From positions 1 through 64,000 of the forward strand of contig JAKOYN010000011.1 in the NCBI GenBank assembly GCA_029780415.1: a DNA stretch of 64,000 nt, read 5' to 3'. The notes beneath the pieces are model-generated. The model was not told the origin of the DNA. It was given only the letters and a program-made list of their open reading frames with translations, and did no database searches. Positions within the stretch are counted from its first letter, which is position 1, and every line of letters starts with the position of its first letter. This DNA is from RXIX01 sp003989075. Its GTDB lineage: Bacteria > Pseudomonadota > Gammaproteobacteria > Competibacterales > Competibacteraceae. The position numbers and the translations under genes were made by a program. Below, one piece after another: positions 54,457 to 63,576 of the stretch.

Positions 54457-54483
54457 TCCGTCGCTACTTGTAGTAGTCCGCTG

Positions 54484-55452
54484 CTAGTATTTGAGCAGCG
54501 TTGCGCCCCAGGTAAAGCCACCGCCGAAGCCTTCCAGCAGCAGCGTATGGCCACGCTGAATGCGGCCATCGCGCACCGCCACATCCAGAGCCAGCGGAAT
54601 CGACGCCGCTGAGGTGTTGCCATGCGTCCGCACGCAGTCCACAACCCGATCCTCGGACAGGCCCAAGCGCTTGGCGGTAGCCGCCAGGATGCGGCGGTTG
54701 GCCTGATGGGGAATCAGCCAGTCGATATCGGCGATACTCATCTGGTTGGCGACCAGAATCTGCTCGGCGATATCCTTGAGTGTGGTCACCGCTACCTTGA
54801 AGACTTCGCTGCCGCGCATCTCCACAAAGGCGGCATTCTGCTGGGTCTGATCATAGCCGCTCGAAACTCCAGCCGGCACCCACAGCAATTCCTTATAGCG
54901 GCCATCAGCACCCAACCGGCTGTCGATGATTCCAGGTGCGTCCGCCGCCTCCAGCACCACCGCGCCGGCGCCATCGCCAAACAGGATGCAGGTGCCGCGA
55001 TCTTCCCAGTTAATGATCCGGGTGAAGGTATCGGCGCCGACCACCAGGGCACGACGTGCGCCACCGGTGCGAATGAAGCGATGGGCAATGTCCAGCGCAT
55101 AAACGAAGCCGGTGCAGACCGCCTGTACATCAAAGGCCGGCACACCGTGGCAGCCAAGGCGGTGCTGCAACTGGGTAGCGACGCTCGGAAAAACATGATC
55201 CGGCGTGGTCGTACCCAGCACGATCAGGTCGATGTCGCGCCCTTCGAGAGCGGCGGCTTCCAGGGCACGCCGGGCGGCCTGTTCGGCCAGATCGCAGGTG
55301 GTTTCCCCGGGCGCGGCAATGTGACGCTCTTCGACACCGGTGCGTTCAACGATCCATTCCGCCGTGGTCTCGATTTTCTGTTCGAGATCGGCATTAGTGA
55401 GCACGGTCTGCGGCAGATAGCTGCCGGTTCCGATGATCCTGGCGTAGTTCAA
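54484..55452 (-). CDS. fabH: Beta-ketoacyl-ACP synthase III
   Basis: A 322-residue initiating condensing enzyme. The start is an unusual TTG (55450-55452) overlapping the plsX stop as TTGA. The Cys-His-Asn triad is visible: AFDVQAVCTGF, LIPHQANRRIL and THGNTSAASIPLAL. It condenses acetyl-CoA with malonyl-ACP to start fatty acid synthesis. It sits between plsX and fabG. Confidence 0.97.
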   Translation of the reverse strand: MNYARIIGTGSYLPQTVLTNADLEQKIETTAEWIVERTGVEERHIAAPGETTCDLAEQAARRALEAAALEGRDIDLIVLGTTTPDHVFPSVATQLQHRLGCHGVPAFDVQAVCTGFVYALDIAHRFIRTGGARRALVVGADTFTRIINWEDRGTCILFGDGAGAVVLEAADAPGIIDSRLGADGRYKELLWVPAGVSSGYDQTQQNAAFVEMRGSEVFKVAVTTLKDIAEQILVANQMSIADIDWLIPHQANRRILAATAKRLGLSEDRVVDCVRTHGNTSAASIPLALDVAVRDGRIQRGHTLLLEGFGGGFTWGATLLKY

Positions 55453-56477
55453 AGCGCTTGTCTCTCGGCGTGAAGGGCGGCGAGATGGGTATTGATGCGC
55501 CGTGGCACAACCTGCTCGGCTTCCAGCATCGCCACATGAATGGCATTGGCAAAAGCCAGCGCATCGGCACCCCCGTGGCTCTTGACAACGGTCCCCTGCA
55601 AACCCAGCAGGCTGGCACCGTTGTAGCGGCGCGGGTCAATGCGGCGACTGAAGGCACGCAGCACCGGCAGGGCAATCAGACCGGCCAGACGGGTCAGTGG
55701 GTTGCGCTTGAATTCCTGGCTCATGAAATGGCGCACCAGCTTGGCGACGCCCTCGCTGCTCTTAAGGGCGATATTGCCGACAAAACCGTCGCAGACCACG
55801 ACATCGATATCATCCAGGTAGATGCCGTCACCCTCGACGAAACCGACGTAGTTGAGATCGCTGTTCGCCAGCAGATGGGCCGCTCCCTTGACCTGCTCAT
55901 TGCCCTTGATATCTTCCTCACCGATATTGAGCAGGCCCACCCGCGGCCGCTCGACACCGTTGACCATCGCCAGCACCGAACCCATCACCGCAAACTGCAG
56001 CAGATGTTCGGCCTTGCTGTCGACGTTGGCGCCCAGATCCAGCACCCGGGTCTGACCGCGCACGGTCGGCAGCGTCGTGCAGATGGCGGGACGGTCAATG
56101 CCGGGCAGAGTCTTGAGCACGAAGCGGGCGGTCGCCATCAGCGCACCGGTGTTGCCCGCGCTGACGCAGGCATCGGCTTCACCCTGCTTGACCAGGTTGA
56201 TCGCCACCCGCATCGATGAATCCTTCTTGACGCGCAGCGCCTGGCCAGGGGACTCGTCCATACTCACCAGTTGCGAAGCATGGCGAATGAGGATACCGGG
56301 ATGTCCCTGCGCCTTGAGATGAGCGAGCCGGGCCGACAGTACGTCCTCCTGGCCGACAAGGATCAGGCGCAGGGGAACGCGCGCGGACTCCAGCACCTGC
56401 AGGGCGGCGGGCACAACGACATCAGGACCGATATCGCCGCCCATGCCATCCAGGGCGATGGTCAACGGCCGGTTCAT
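55449..56477 (-). CDS. plsX: Phosphate acyltransferase
   Basis: A 342-residue protein from ATG 56475-56477 (MNRPLTIALDGMGGD); the open frame extends 34 codons further into the rpmF spacer and is not used. IALDGMGGDIGPDVVVPAA is the family signature, with SAGNTGALMA and GFVEGDGIY later. It makes acyl-phosphate from acyl-ACP for the PlsY/PlsC route of phospholipid synthesis. It overlaps fabH downstream. Confidence 0.95.
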   Translation of the reverse strand: MNRPLTIALDGMGGDIGPDVVVPAALQVLESARVPLRLILVGQEDVLSARLAHLKAQGHPGILIRHASQLVSMDESPGQALRVKKDSSMRVAINLVKQGEADACVSAGNTGALMATARFVLKTLPGIDRPAICTTLPTVRGQTRVLDLGANVDSKAEHLLQFAVMGSVLAMVNGVERPRVGLLNIGEEDIKGNEQVKGAAHLLANSDLNYVGFVEGDGIYLDDIDVVVCDGFVGNIALKSSEGVAKLVRHFMSQEFKRNPLTRLAGLIALPVLRAFSRRIDPRRYNGASLLGLQGTVVKSHGGADALAFANAIHVAMLEAEQVVPRRINTHLAALHAERQAL

Positions 56478-56517
56478 GGCATGAGATACCGCATCATGGG
56501 CGGCCGACGCACGCGGC

Positions 56518-56712
56518 TCAATCTTCGCTTTCAGCAGCCGCTGGCTCGCTGATGACCTTGCGACCACGGTAGAAGCCATTCGGTGTCACATGATGACGGC
56601 GGTGCAGCTCACCAGAGCTGCGATCGGTCGCCAGCGTCGGGCCAGTCAGGGCGTCATGGGCGCGGCGCATGCCACGCTTGGAAGGACTCTTGCGGCTTTT
56701 TTGTACGGCCAT
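56518..56712 (-). CDS. rpmF: 50S ribosomal protein L32
   Basis: A 64-residue basic protein from ATG 56710-56712, with AAGGAG seven bases upstream. MAVQKSRKSPSKRGMRRAHDAL is the conserved start and HHVTPNGFYRGRKVI the conserved end of non-zinc L32, followed by a short acidic tail. yceD is directly upstream and plsX downstream, the standard order. Confidence 0.97.
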   Translation of the reverse strand: MAVQKSRKSPSKRGMRRAHDALTGPTLATDRSSGELHRRHHVTPNGFYRGRKVISEPAAAESED

Positions 56713-56716
56713 TTCA

Positions 56717-57247
56717 TTACTCCTTATTCGGATCTCGCAACAGGGACGCCAGCGCCGCGAAGGGCTGCGGGGGCATCGAAGCCGGCGGCTCATCGCCGGG
56801 CAGGGTATAGCCATGGGCTGCGCATTCGCGCAGATCCTCGTGGCGAGGAATCTGCGGCAAGGCCAGCAGCAGTTCATCCTCCACCAGCGTAGCAACCGCG
56901 ATTTCGTCCCCGGTCAGCAACAGGGGTTCACGGTCCTCGGGCAGGCGCTCGGCCTCGGCCTCACTGCGCACTAGCCCCAGGCTGACCCGCGCCAGCAGCG
57001 GCATGTGCAAGCGCCCCAGGCAGCGCTGGCAGACCAGCTCGACAACGGCGCTCACCTCACCGTGAATATAGCGCTTGCCCTGGCCATCAACCGTCGCAAC
57101 CAGCGCCACCCGTACCATGCCTTCGGTACTGCTCAGCAGGGCAGCCAGACGCGGCAATGCCGCAAGCGGCAAGGCGCCGTCCAGCCGGGCATTCTCGGCG
57201 GCAAGGCGCCAAGGATCGATACGGTGGGGAAGCGGCGGCGTCTGCAT
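56717..57247 (-). CDS. yceD: YceD (DUF177) family protein
   Basis: Started at ATG 57245-57247 (MQTPPLPHRI) it has 176 residues, near the E. coli length; the frame is also open from 57286. VELVCQRCLGRLHM is the CxxC core and the C-terminal PQPFAALASLLRDPNKE is the family end. It is linked to 23S rRNA processing and is co-transcribed with rpmF. Confidence 0.88.
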   Translation of the reverse strand: MQTPPLPHRIDPWRLAAENARLDGALPLAALPRLAALLSSTEGMVRVALVATVDGQGKRYIHGEVSAVVELVCQRCLGRLHMPLLARVSLGLVRSEAEAERLPEDREPLLLTGDEIAVATLVEDELLLALPQIPRHEDLRECAAHGYTLPGDEPPASMPPQPFAALASLLRDPNKE

Positions 57248-57343
57248 AAGGCGCGGAATGATATCGGCACGATGGATTTCTGTCAAAATAAACCCGGATT
57301 ACGCATAATTACCGTAGTTTTCACCCACTTGCTGAGACGCCCC

Positions 57344-57943
57344 ATGACTGAAGCTCTTGCCGGTGGCCGTCGCCTGATCCTGGCGTCGACCTCGCCTTTC
57401 CGCCGCGAGCTGCTCGCGCGCCTGGCCCTGCCGTTCACAGCCCAGGCTCCGGAGACTGATGAAACCCACCAGCCCGGTGAAAGTGCGCCGGCGCTGGTGG
57501 CGCGGCTGGCCCGGGCCAAGGCCGAGGCAGTCGCGATGCGCGAGCCTAACGCCCTGCTGATTGGCTCGGATCAGGCCGCAGTACTGGATAACGACATTCT
57601 CGGCAAACCTGGCGATCATGCCAACGCCCTGGCGCAGTTGCGGCGCGCCAGTGGGCGAACGGTCAGCTTCCATACCGGGCTGTGCCTGCTCGACAGCGCC
57701 AGCGGCCAGTATCAGGTGGCGATAGAAACCTTCCGGGTGGTATTTCGCACGCTCAGCGAGACGCAGATTGAGCACTACCTGCGCCGGGAACAGCCCTATG
57801 GCTGCGCCGGCAGTTTCAAAGCCGAGGGTCTGGGTATCGCCCTGTTCGAGCGCCTGGAAGGCGATGACCCCACCGGATTGATCGGCCTGCCGCTGATCCG
57901 CCTGACCCGGATGCTGGAAGCCGCCGGCGTGGCGGTGCTGTGA
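57344..57943 (+). CDS. Maf-family nucleotide pyrophosphatase (YceF type)
   Basis: A 199-residue protein from ATG 57344. LILASTSPFRRELLARLAL is the Maf motif, followed by ETDETH and LLIGSDQAAVL with the catalytic Asp. The S-R pattern and DETHxPGE suggest the YceF (m7GTP pyrophosphatase) subgroup. It removes modified nucleotides from the pool. It is divergent from yceD and converges on sppA. Confidence 0.9.
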   Translation: MTEALAGGRRLILASTSPFRRELLARLALPFTAQAPETDETHQPGESAPALVARLARAKAEAVAMREPNALLIGSDQAAVLDNDILGKPGDHANALAQLRRASGRTVSFHTGLCLLDSASGQYQVAIETFRVVFRTLSETQIEHYLRREQPYGCAGSFKAEGLGIALFERLEGDDPTGLIGLPLIRLTRMLEAAGVAVL

Positions 57944-57965
57944 ACGCCAGCGGCAAAGGCCAGCG

Positions 57966-58937
57966 CTAGCGCCACTGCACGCCCTCATCAAGGCGCAGCG
58001 CCTGGCGCAGCACCGCACCAAGCTGGGACTGGGCACCATCGAACAGGCGATCCACCAGCCGGCTATGCTTCGTGTAATCGACCAGAGTCTTCTCGCCAAT
58101 AATCTCCTCGGCCACGGAACGGCTGCTGCCCAGCGCATCGACCAGCCCCAGACCTACACTCTGTTCACCGGTCCACATCAGGCCGCTGAACAGCTGCGGA
58201 TTATCCGGCAAGCGCTCGCCACGCCCCTCCTTGACTGCGGCGATGAACTGGCGATGGATCGCATCGAGCATCCCCTGCAGATGCTGCACCTCGGCCGGGT
58301 TTACCGGTTTGAACGGATCCAGAAAATCCTTGCTATCACCCGCCGTATACGCGCGCCGCTCGACACCGAGCTTGTTCATCGCATCGGTAAAGCCGAAGCT
58401 GTCCATGCGCACGCCGATCGAACCGATGATGCTGGCCCTGTTGGCATGAATCTTCTGTGCCGCCGCCGCAATGTAATAGCCGCCTGAGGCGCACACATCA
58501 CTGGCCACGGCATGCACCGGCATCTTCGGATATTGCTGACGCAGCTTGCGGATCTCGTCGTAAATCTCGCCGGCCTGCACCGGGCTGCCACCGGGACTGT
58601 TGATCTCAATGATCACGCCCGCAGTTTTCTCATCCTTGAACGCCTTGCGCAGCGCCTCGATCACGTTCTTGGCACTAGCTTCGGTGCTGCTGGCGATCAG
58701 ACCCTCGACCCGCACCAGCGCAGTGTGTTTCTTGGCGCTGACCGCACCGCTGCCCACGTCATCCGGCCAGACCAGTATCAGCAATGTCACCAGATAAGCG
58801 AAGAACAGCAGCTTAAAGAAAATGCTCCAGCGCCGCGCGCGCCGCTGCTCGGTGATCGCGGCCAGCGCCAGCGTGCTCAGGGTATCGCGCGCCCAGCGCT
58901 CATCGCTCGCCGGGCTGTTGTTTGGAAGCTCGCTCAT
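57966..58937 (-). CDS. sppA: Signal peptide peptidase SppA, S49 family (short form)
   Basis: A 323-residue protein with an N-terminal membrane helix (FFKLLFFAYLVTLLILVW) and one S49 protease domain. VIIEINSPGGSPVQAGEIY and VCASGGYYIAAAAQKI hold the catalytic Ser, and the conserved Lys lies in the following helix. The short form works as a homo-oligomer and degrades signal peptides released in the inner membrane. It lies 18 bases downstream of rluC on the same strand. Confidence 0.92.
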   Translation of the reverse strand: MSELPNNSPASDERWARDTLSTLALAAITEQRRARRWSIFFKLLFFAYLVTLLILVWPDDVGSGAVSAKKHTALVRVEGLIASSTEASAKNVIEALRKAFKDEKTAGVIIEINSPGGSPVQAGEIYDEIRKLRQQYPKMPVHAVASDVCASGGYYIAAAAQKIHANRASIIGSIGVRMDSFGFTDAMNKLGVERRAYTAGDSKDFLDPFKPVNPAEVQHLQGMLDAIHRQFIAAVKEGRGERLPDNPQLFSGLMWTGEQSVGLGLVDALGSSRSVAEEIIGEKTLVDYTKHSRLVDRLFDGAQSQLGAVLRQALRLDEGVQWR

Positions 58938-58955
58938 CAGTTTTCTCTTCCGTAC

Positions 58956-59951
58956 TCAGGTTCGACGCCGGCTGGTTGTGCCGAGGCTGTCGAGCACCGC
59001 CTTGAGTTCATCATGGAGCGGCGCGCTGACTGCAATCTCGCGACCGCCCAGCGTCAGGCTCAGGCTGTGTGCGTGCAGGAACAGGCGATGCAGGCCGTGC
59101 TGTTCGGCCATGGTCCGGTTAAAAGTGGCATCGCCATATTTATCATCGCCGGCCAGCGGATGCTCGACATGGGCGGCATGTACGCGGATCTGGTGGGTAC
59201 GGCCCGTGGCGATATCCACCTCCAGCAGCGAGGCCGGCCGGAACAGACTGACCGGACGCAACCGGGTCAGGGCGGGCTTGCCATCGTCCATCACTTCGAC
59301 CATGCGCTCGCCGCCGCGCAGCACATTGCGCCGCAGCGGCTGGTTAATCTCGCGCGGGCCATGGTTCCAATAGCCGCGCACCAGAGCCAGATAGCGCTTC
59401 TCCACCTGCCCGGCGCGCAACCCCTCCTGGATCAGCCGCAATGCGGCCGGGGTGCGTGCCAGCACCAGGCAGCCGCTGGTATCACGATCCAGACGGTGTG
59501 CCAGTTCCAGAAACGGCTCGTTCGGGCGCAGCGCACGCAGGATCTCGATGACGCCAAAGGCCAGGCCACTGCCCTTGTGCACCGCCAGCCCAGCGGGCTT
59601 GTCGAGCACCAGCAGGTCACGATCTTCATACAGAACCGCCGCGCGCAACTGCTCCGCCAGCGCGGCCGGCGGATGAAAGGGCCGTTCCGACGTTGGCTTC
59701 TCGCCGAGGCGCACGGGCGGGATGCGCAGCACATCACCGGTCTGCAAACGCTGGCTGGGCTGCACCCGGCCACCGTTCAAACGCACCTCGCCACTGCGCA
59801 GGATGCGATAGATCAGACTGCGTGGCGCGCCCTTGAGCTCGCGCAGCAGGAAATTGTCCAGGCGCTGGCCAGCGTATTGCGCAGTGATTTCCAAATGGCG
59901 CACGCCACCGGCGGACGAGGATGCGGCAGTCATGGTTTGAAGCGTGTTCAT
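58956..59951 (-). CDS. rluC: 23S rRNA pseudouridine synthase
   Basis: A 331-residue protein from ATG 59949-59951 (MNTLQTMTAA). An N-terminal S4 RNA-binding domain (RLDNFLLRELKGAPRSLIYRILRSGEVRLNG) precedes the catalytic domain with LELAHRLDRDTSGCLVLA, whose Asp is the nucleophile, and the later GRTHQIRVHAAHV. Divergent position to rne and the S4 domain fit RluC (positions 955, 2504 and 2580 of 23S rRNA in E. coli). Confidence 0.94.
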   Translation of the reverse strand: MNTLQTMTAASSSAGGVRHLEITAQYAGQRLDNFLLRELKGAPRSLIYRILRSGEVRLNGGRVQPSQRLQTGDVLRIPPVRLGEKPTSERPFHPPAALAEQLRAAVLYEDRDLLVLDKPAGLAVHKGSGLAFGVIEILRALRPNEPFLELAHRLDRDTSGCLVLARTPAALRLIQEGLRAGQVEKRYLALVRGYWNHGPREINQPLRRNVLRGGERMVEVMDDGKPALTRLRPVSLFRPASLLEVDIATGRTHQIRVHAAHVEHPLAGDDKYGDATFNRTMAEQHGLHRLFLHAHSLSLTLGGREIAVSAPLHDELKAVLDSLGTTSRRRT

Positions 59952-60265
59952 CGGACTGTTATAGTTGATCAGTTGTCGCCGGATGGCCTGCATAAGGCCG
60001 GCGAAACGAGAGCCACACACGATATCGGTTTTCGCACCCGCACGCCAGTTTCCGGCGGGCAGGTTTTATGCAACGGGTCATTCCGCCGCTCGACCCTCTA
60101 CGATGAGCGGCCTCTGACTGCGCTCCCAGCCGACCGGTCGCCAATTCCGCGGCGCGTCTGGGTGTGCCGGCTGCCGGATGTCCATCCTCCGGACCTGCCC
60201 CACCCCAGCCACCCCCGGCGACAACCACGCTGCCGTCGGTGATGGTCGAGCGCAAGGACATCACC
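59952..60265. other. Divergent rluC-rne spacer, rne leader
   Basis: This 314-base spacer serves rluC (minus) and rne (plus). A TATAAC (minus, 59964-59959) immediately before the rluC ATG would give a nearly leaderless transcript. A hairpin-forming CGCCGG ... CCGGCG lies near 59978-60003. In E. coli the long rne leader is the target of RNase E autoregulation; the length here is comparable, but similar structures are not proven. AAGGA precedes the rne ATG. Confidence 0.5.
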
Positions 60266-63200
60266 ATGAAACGCATGCTGATTAATGCCACGCAGCAGGA
60301 AGAATTGCGCGTGGCGCTTGTCGATGGCCAGAAGCTCTACGACCTCGACATCGAGACACCCTCGCGCGAGCAGAAAAAATCCAATGTCTACAAGGGCCGC
60401 ATCACCCGCATCGAGCCGGGTCTGGAAGCGGCTTTTGTCGACTACGGCGCCGACCGACACGGTTTCCTGCCCTTCAAGGAAATCACCCGCAACTACTTCG
60501 ACCCGCACTCCACCGCCGACGGCAACCGCCCCAGCATCCGCGAGGCGATCCGCGAAGGCCAGGAAATCGTGGTCCAGGTGGAAAAGGAAGAACGCGGCAA
60601 CAAGGGCGCGGCGCTGACCACCTTCATCAGTCTGGCCGGCCGCTACCTGGTGCTGATGCCCAACAATCCGCGCGCTGGCGGCGTGTCGCGACGCATCGAG
60701 GGCGAGGACCGCCAGGAAATCCGCGAGGTGATGAGCAGCCTCGATATTCCCGATGGCATGGGCCTGATCGTGCGCACTGCCGGTGTTGGCCGCTCGCAGG
60801 AAGAGCTGCAGTGGGATCTGGATTACCTGCTGCACCTGTGGCGGGCGATTGAAACCGCATCCTCGCAAAAGCGCGCACCGTTTCTGGTCTATCAGGAAAG
60901 CAACATCATCATCCGCGCCCTGCGTGATTACCTGCGCGCCGACATCGGCGAGATCCTGGTCGATAATCCGGCCATTCACCGCCAGGCGCAGGATTTCATG
61001 CAGCAGGTGATGCCGCAGTCGCTCGGCAAGCTCAAGCTGTATCAGGACAACATCCCGCTGTTTACCCGCTTCCAGATCGAGTCGCAGATCGAAACCGCCT
61101 ATCAGCGCGAGGTCAACCTGCCCTCGGGCGGGGCGATCGTCATTGATTACACCGAGGCACTGGTCTCGATCGACATCAACTCAGCGCGGGCGACCAAGGG
61201 TGCCGACATCGAGGAAACCGCGTTCACCACCAACCTGGAGGCGGCCGAGGAAATCGCCCGGCAGTTGCGACTGCGCGATCTGGGCGGGCTGATTGTCATC
61301 GATTTCATCGATATGAATATCGCCCGCAACCAGCGTGAGGTGGAAACACGGCTGCGTGAGGCGCTCAAGTCGGATCGCGCCCGGGTGCAGGTAGGGCGGA
61401 TTTCGCGCTTTGGCCTGCTGGAAATGTCCCGGCAGCGGCTGCGGCCTTCGCTTGGCGAAGCCAGCCATGTGCTCTGCCCGCGCTGCAATGGCCAGGGCAA
61501 CATCCGCAATATCGATTCGCTGGCCCTGAGCGTGCTGCGCCTGATTCAGGAAGAAGCAATGAAGGACAAGACCGGGCGGGTGGTGGTGCAACTGCCGGTC
61601 AAGGTCGCGACCTTCCTGCTCAACGAGAAGCGTGAGGCAATCCGCGCCATTGAGCAGCGTCACCGGGTCAGCGTGACCCTGATCCCGAACGAGACCCTGG
61701 AAACACCGCATTTCCGCCTGAGCCGGCTGCGCGCTGATGAACTCTCCGAGGGACAACTACCATCGTATCGGCTCGCTCAGGATTACGAGGAGGTGGAAAC
61801 CACGGCCAGCCTGCCCGGCAGCCGCAGTTCCGATGAGGAACCGGCGGTCAAGGGCGTTGCGCCCACCACGCCGGCACCTACACCGGTAGCGCCGACACCC
61901 AAGCCCGAGGCCAATCCCAGTTTCTTTGGCTGGCTGTGGAGCAACCTGTTCGGTCAGCCGCCGCAATCCACCGAGGAGCGGCCAAGCCGTACGGGCGCGC
62001 GCCCACCCAAACCCGATCGCCATCGCCGCGACCGTCCGCAGCGCCGCCCGGAAGCGGATGCCGTTGAGCCAGCAGTTGTCGTTGCGCCAGCGGTGGTCGC
62101 GCCGGTGGTTCCCGCGCCTGGTATTCCAGCACCCGCACCGAGTGAACCACTGCCTGTTCCCGCAGCAGTCGTAGTGCCCGAAGCGCTGCCGGCCGAGGAA
62201 CTGCGCGAACCGGCACCGTCACAGGATGGCGAGGATGATTTGGGCAATTCCCGCAACCGGCGCGGTCGGCGGGGCGGTCGGCGGCGGCGGCGCAATGATG
62301 CACCCGCTGCGACCGATGTTGCGCCGTCCGGTGCCGAGGATCTGGTTGAAGGTGAAGAGCGCATCGAGAGCATCGAGAGCGTCGAGAGCGTCGAGAGCGT
62401 CGAGATCAATGCTGAAGCGGCCGCGCCCGCCCCTGCCGCCGAAACCGGTACTGGTACGGCCACACAGCCTGTTGTTCAGGTGACGCTGGCAACAGGACGC
62501 CGTATCCGCAGTGGCCGTCCCCGTCTTCCCCGGGATGCCGCGCCGACGACTTTGACCACCACGCCGGTACTGCCTGTTAGCGAACCGCCAGTGCCACCGC
62601 CACCGTCCCTGCTCGAATACCCGGTGGTTGAAGGCATCGAACCGCTGACAATTACCCTGCCGCCTCTGCGTGGATCACGCGGATCGGCTGAACCAGTGCC
62701 CGCACCCGCGACGCCGAGCCTTGCCGAACCGGTATCACCGACCGCTCCGGTAACGGATACAGCCACTGCAACCGGGTCTGAAACTGCGGCGGCAGTTGAA
62801 ACGGAAACCACCGTTGCCACTGAAACAGTCGCTGAAACCGTCGCAACCGTTGCAACGGAAACCCCTGTTGCCACTCAGGATGTGGTAGCAGCCGAAACGG
62901 CTGTCGAGCCTGCGGCAGTGATCGCCGATGAAGCGGCCGTTGCAACGGAAACGGCTGTCGAGCCTGCGGCAGTGATCGCCGATGAAACGGTAGCTGAAGT
63001 GGAAACTGCCGTTGCCGCTGAAACGACCACCGGAGTGGAAACCTCCGTCGCTCAGGATACCGCAGCAGTTGCGGCAGAACCCGAAACGGCTGATGAAGCG
63101 TTCGAACCTGAAGGGCTGATTCCGGCTGAAACGGCAGAAGAAGTCCCGGCAACCGTCGCAACCGATTCCGCGCCTGAAACAGCCCCCGCTGCAGAAACGG

Positions 63201-63481
63201 TCCGCGAAGTGGAAACCGCAGTCGATGCGGAAACGCCGGCAGATGCTGAAACCACTGCAGCCACTGCCAAACCGGAATCGCCCGCCAGCGATCTGGATGG
63301 AGCCGCGGTCGAAGCAGCACCCGAAGCAACGACCACAGTCGAGACAGACGCCAAGGCAGAAACCGGAACCGAAGCGACAGCTGATGACACTGCTCAGGCT
63401 CCGGATGCTGAACCGTCGGTCGCATCAAGCCCGGCGCCGACCGAAACCCCAGAGCAGCCCGAGGACAAGCCCGCGGTCTGA
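60266..63481 (+). CDS. rne: Ribonuclease E
   Basis: A 1071-residue endoribonuclease, the scaffold of the RNA degradosome. ATG 60266 (MKRMLINATQQEE). The catalytic half (1-510) has the S1 domain (YKGRITRIEPGLEAAFVDYG), the catalytic Asp pair in LVSIDIN (about 303) and GLIVIDFIDM (about 346), and the zinc link CPRCNGQG near 410. Residues about 551-562 (SFFGWLWSNLF) form the membrane-binding amphipathic helix. An Arg-rich patch (RRGRRGGRRRRR) follows at about 672. The last 350 residues are disordered, rich in Ala, Glu, Thr and Val, with a 9-bp and a 54-bp tandem repeat. Confidence 0.96.
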   Translation: MKRMLINATQQEELRVALVDGQKLYDLDIETPSREQKKSNVYKGRITRIEPGLEAAFVDYGADRHGFLPFKEITRNYFDPHSTADGNRPSIREAIREGQEIVVQVEKEERGNKGAALTTFISLAGRYLVLMPNNPRAGGVSRRIEGEDRQEIREVMSSLDIPDGMGLIVRTAGVGRSQEELQWDLDYLLHLWRAIETASSQKRAPFLVYQESNIIIRALRDYLRADIGEILVDNPAIHRQAQDFMQQVMPQSLGKLKLYQDNIPLFTRFQIESQIETAYQREVNLPSGGAIVIDYTEALVSIDINSARATKGADIEETAFTTNLEAAEEIARQLRLRDLGGLIVIDFIDMNIARNQREVETRLREALKSDRARVQVGRISRFGLLEMSRQRLRPSLGEASHVLCPRCNGQGNIRNIDSLALSVLRLIQEEAMKDKTGRVVVQLPVKVATFLLNEKREAIRAIEQRHRVSVTLIPNETLETPHFRLSRLRADELSEGQLPSYRLAQDYEEVETTASLPGSRSSDEEPAVKGVAPTTPAPTPVAPTPKPEANPSFFGWLWSNLFGQPPQSTEERPSRTGARPPKPDRHRRDRPQRRPEADAVEPAVVVAPAVVAPVVPAPGIPAPAPSEPLPVPAAVVVPEALPAEELREPAPSQDGEDDLGNSRNRRGRRGGRRRRRNDAPAATDVAPSGAEDLVEGEERIESIESVESVESVEINAEAAAPAPAAETGTGTATQPVVQVTLATGRRIRSGRPRLPRDAAPTTLTTTPVLPVSEPPVPPPPSLLEYPVVEGIEPLTITLPPLRGSRGSAEPVPAPATPSLAEPVSPTAPVTDTATATGSETAAAVETETTVATETVAETVATVATETPVATQDVVAAETAVEPAAVIADEAAVATETAVEPAAVIADETVAEVETAVAAETTTGVETSVAQDTAAVAAEPETADEAFEPEGLIPAETAEEVPATVATDSAPETAPAAETVREVETAVDAETPADAETTAATAKPESPASDLDGAAVEAAPEATTTVETDAKAETGTEATADDTAQAPDAEPSVASSPAPTETPEQPEDKPAV
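62363..62407 (+). repeat. Five 9-bp repeats within rne
   Basis: ATCGAGAGC twice, GTCGAGAGC twice, then GTCGAGATC: a tandem array encoding IESIESVESVESVEI. The 9-base unit keeps the reading frame, so changes in copy number would vary the tail length without truncating the protein. Confidence 0.9.
62894..62986 (+). repeat. 54-bp period tandem duplication in rne tail
   Basis: A 39-base segment at 62894-62932 is repeated exactly at 62948-62986, period 54 bases, giving the protein repeat ETAVEPAAVIADE with five or six variable residues between. It shows the tail is growing by in-frame duplication. Confidence 0.9.
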
Positions 63482-63498
63482 TCGTCCCTGAAACGGCA

Positions 63499-63537
63499 CG
63501 GCGGGGCGGATTACATCGATCCACCCCGCCGTTTTTT
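63499..63537 (+). terminator. Rho-independent terminator of rne
   Basis: CGGCGGGGCGGA, a nine-base loop, TCCACCCCGCCG followed by TTTTTT: a long, near-perfect stem beginning about 18 bases after the rne stop. Confidence 0.93.
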
Positions 63538-63576
63538 ATCCCGCCGCCGGCAAACGCCGGCAATCACCCGGTGCGG

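Noticed and set aside
58512..60242. 576-codon plus-strand ORF opposite sppA and rluC
   Set aside because: Crosses two real genes and their start regions in antisense; no motif.
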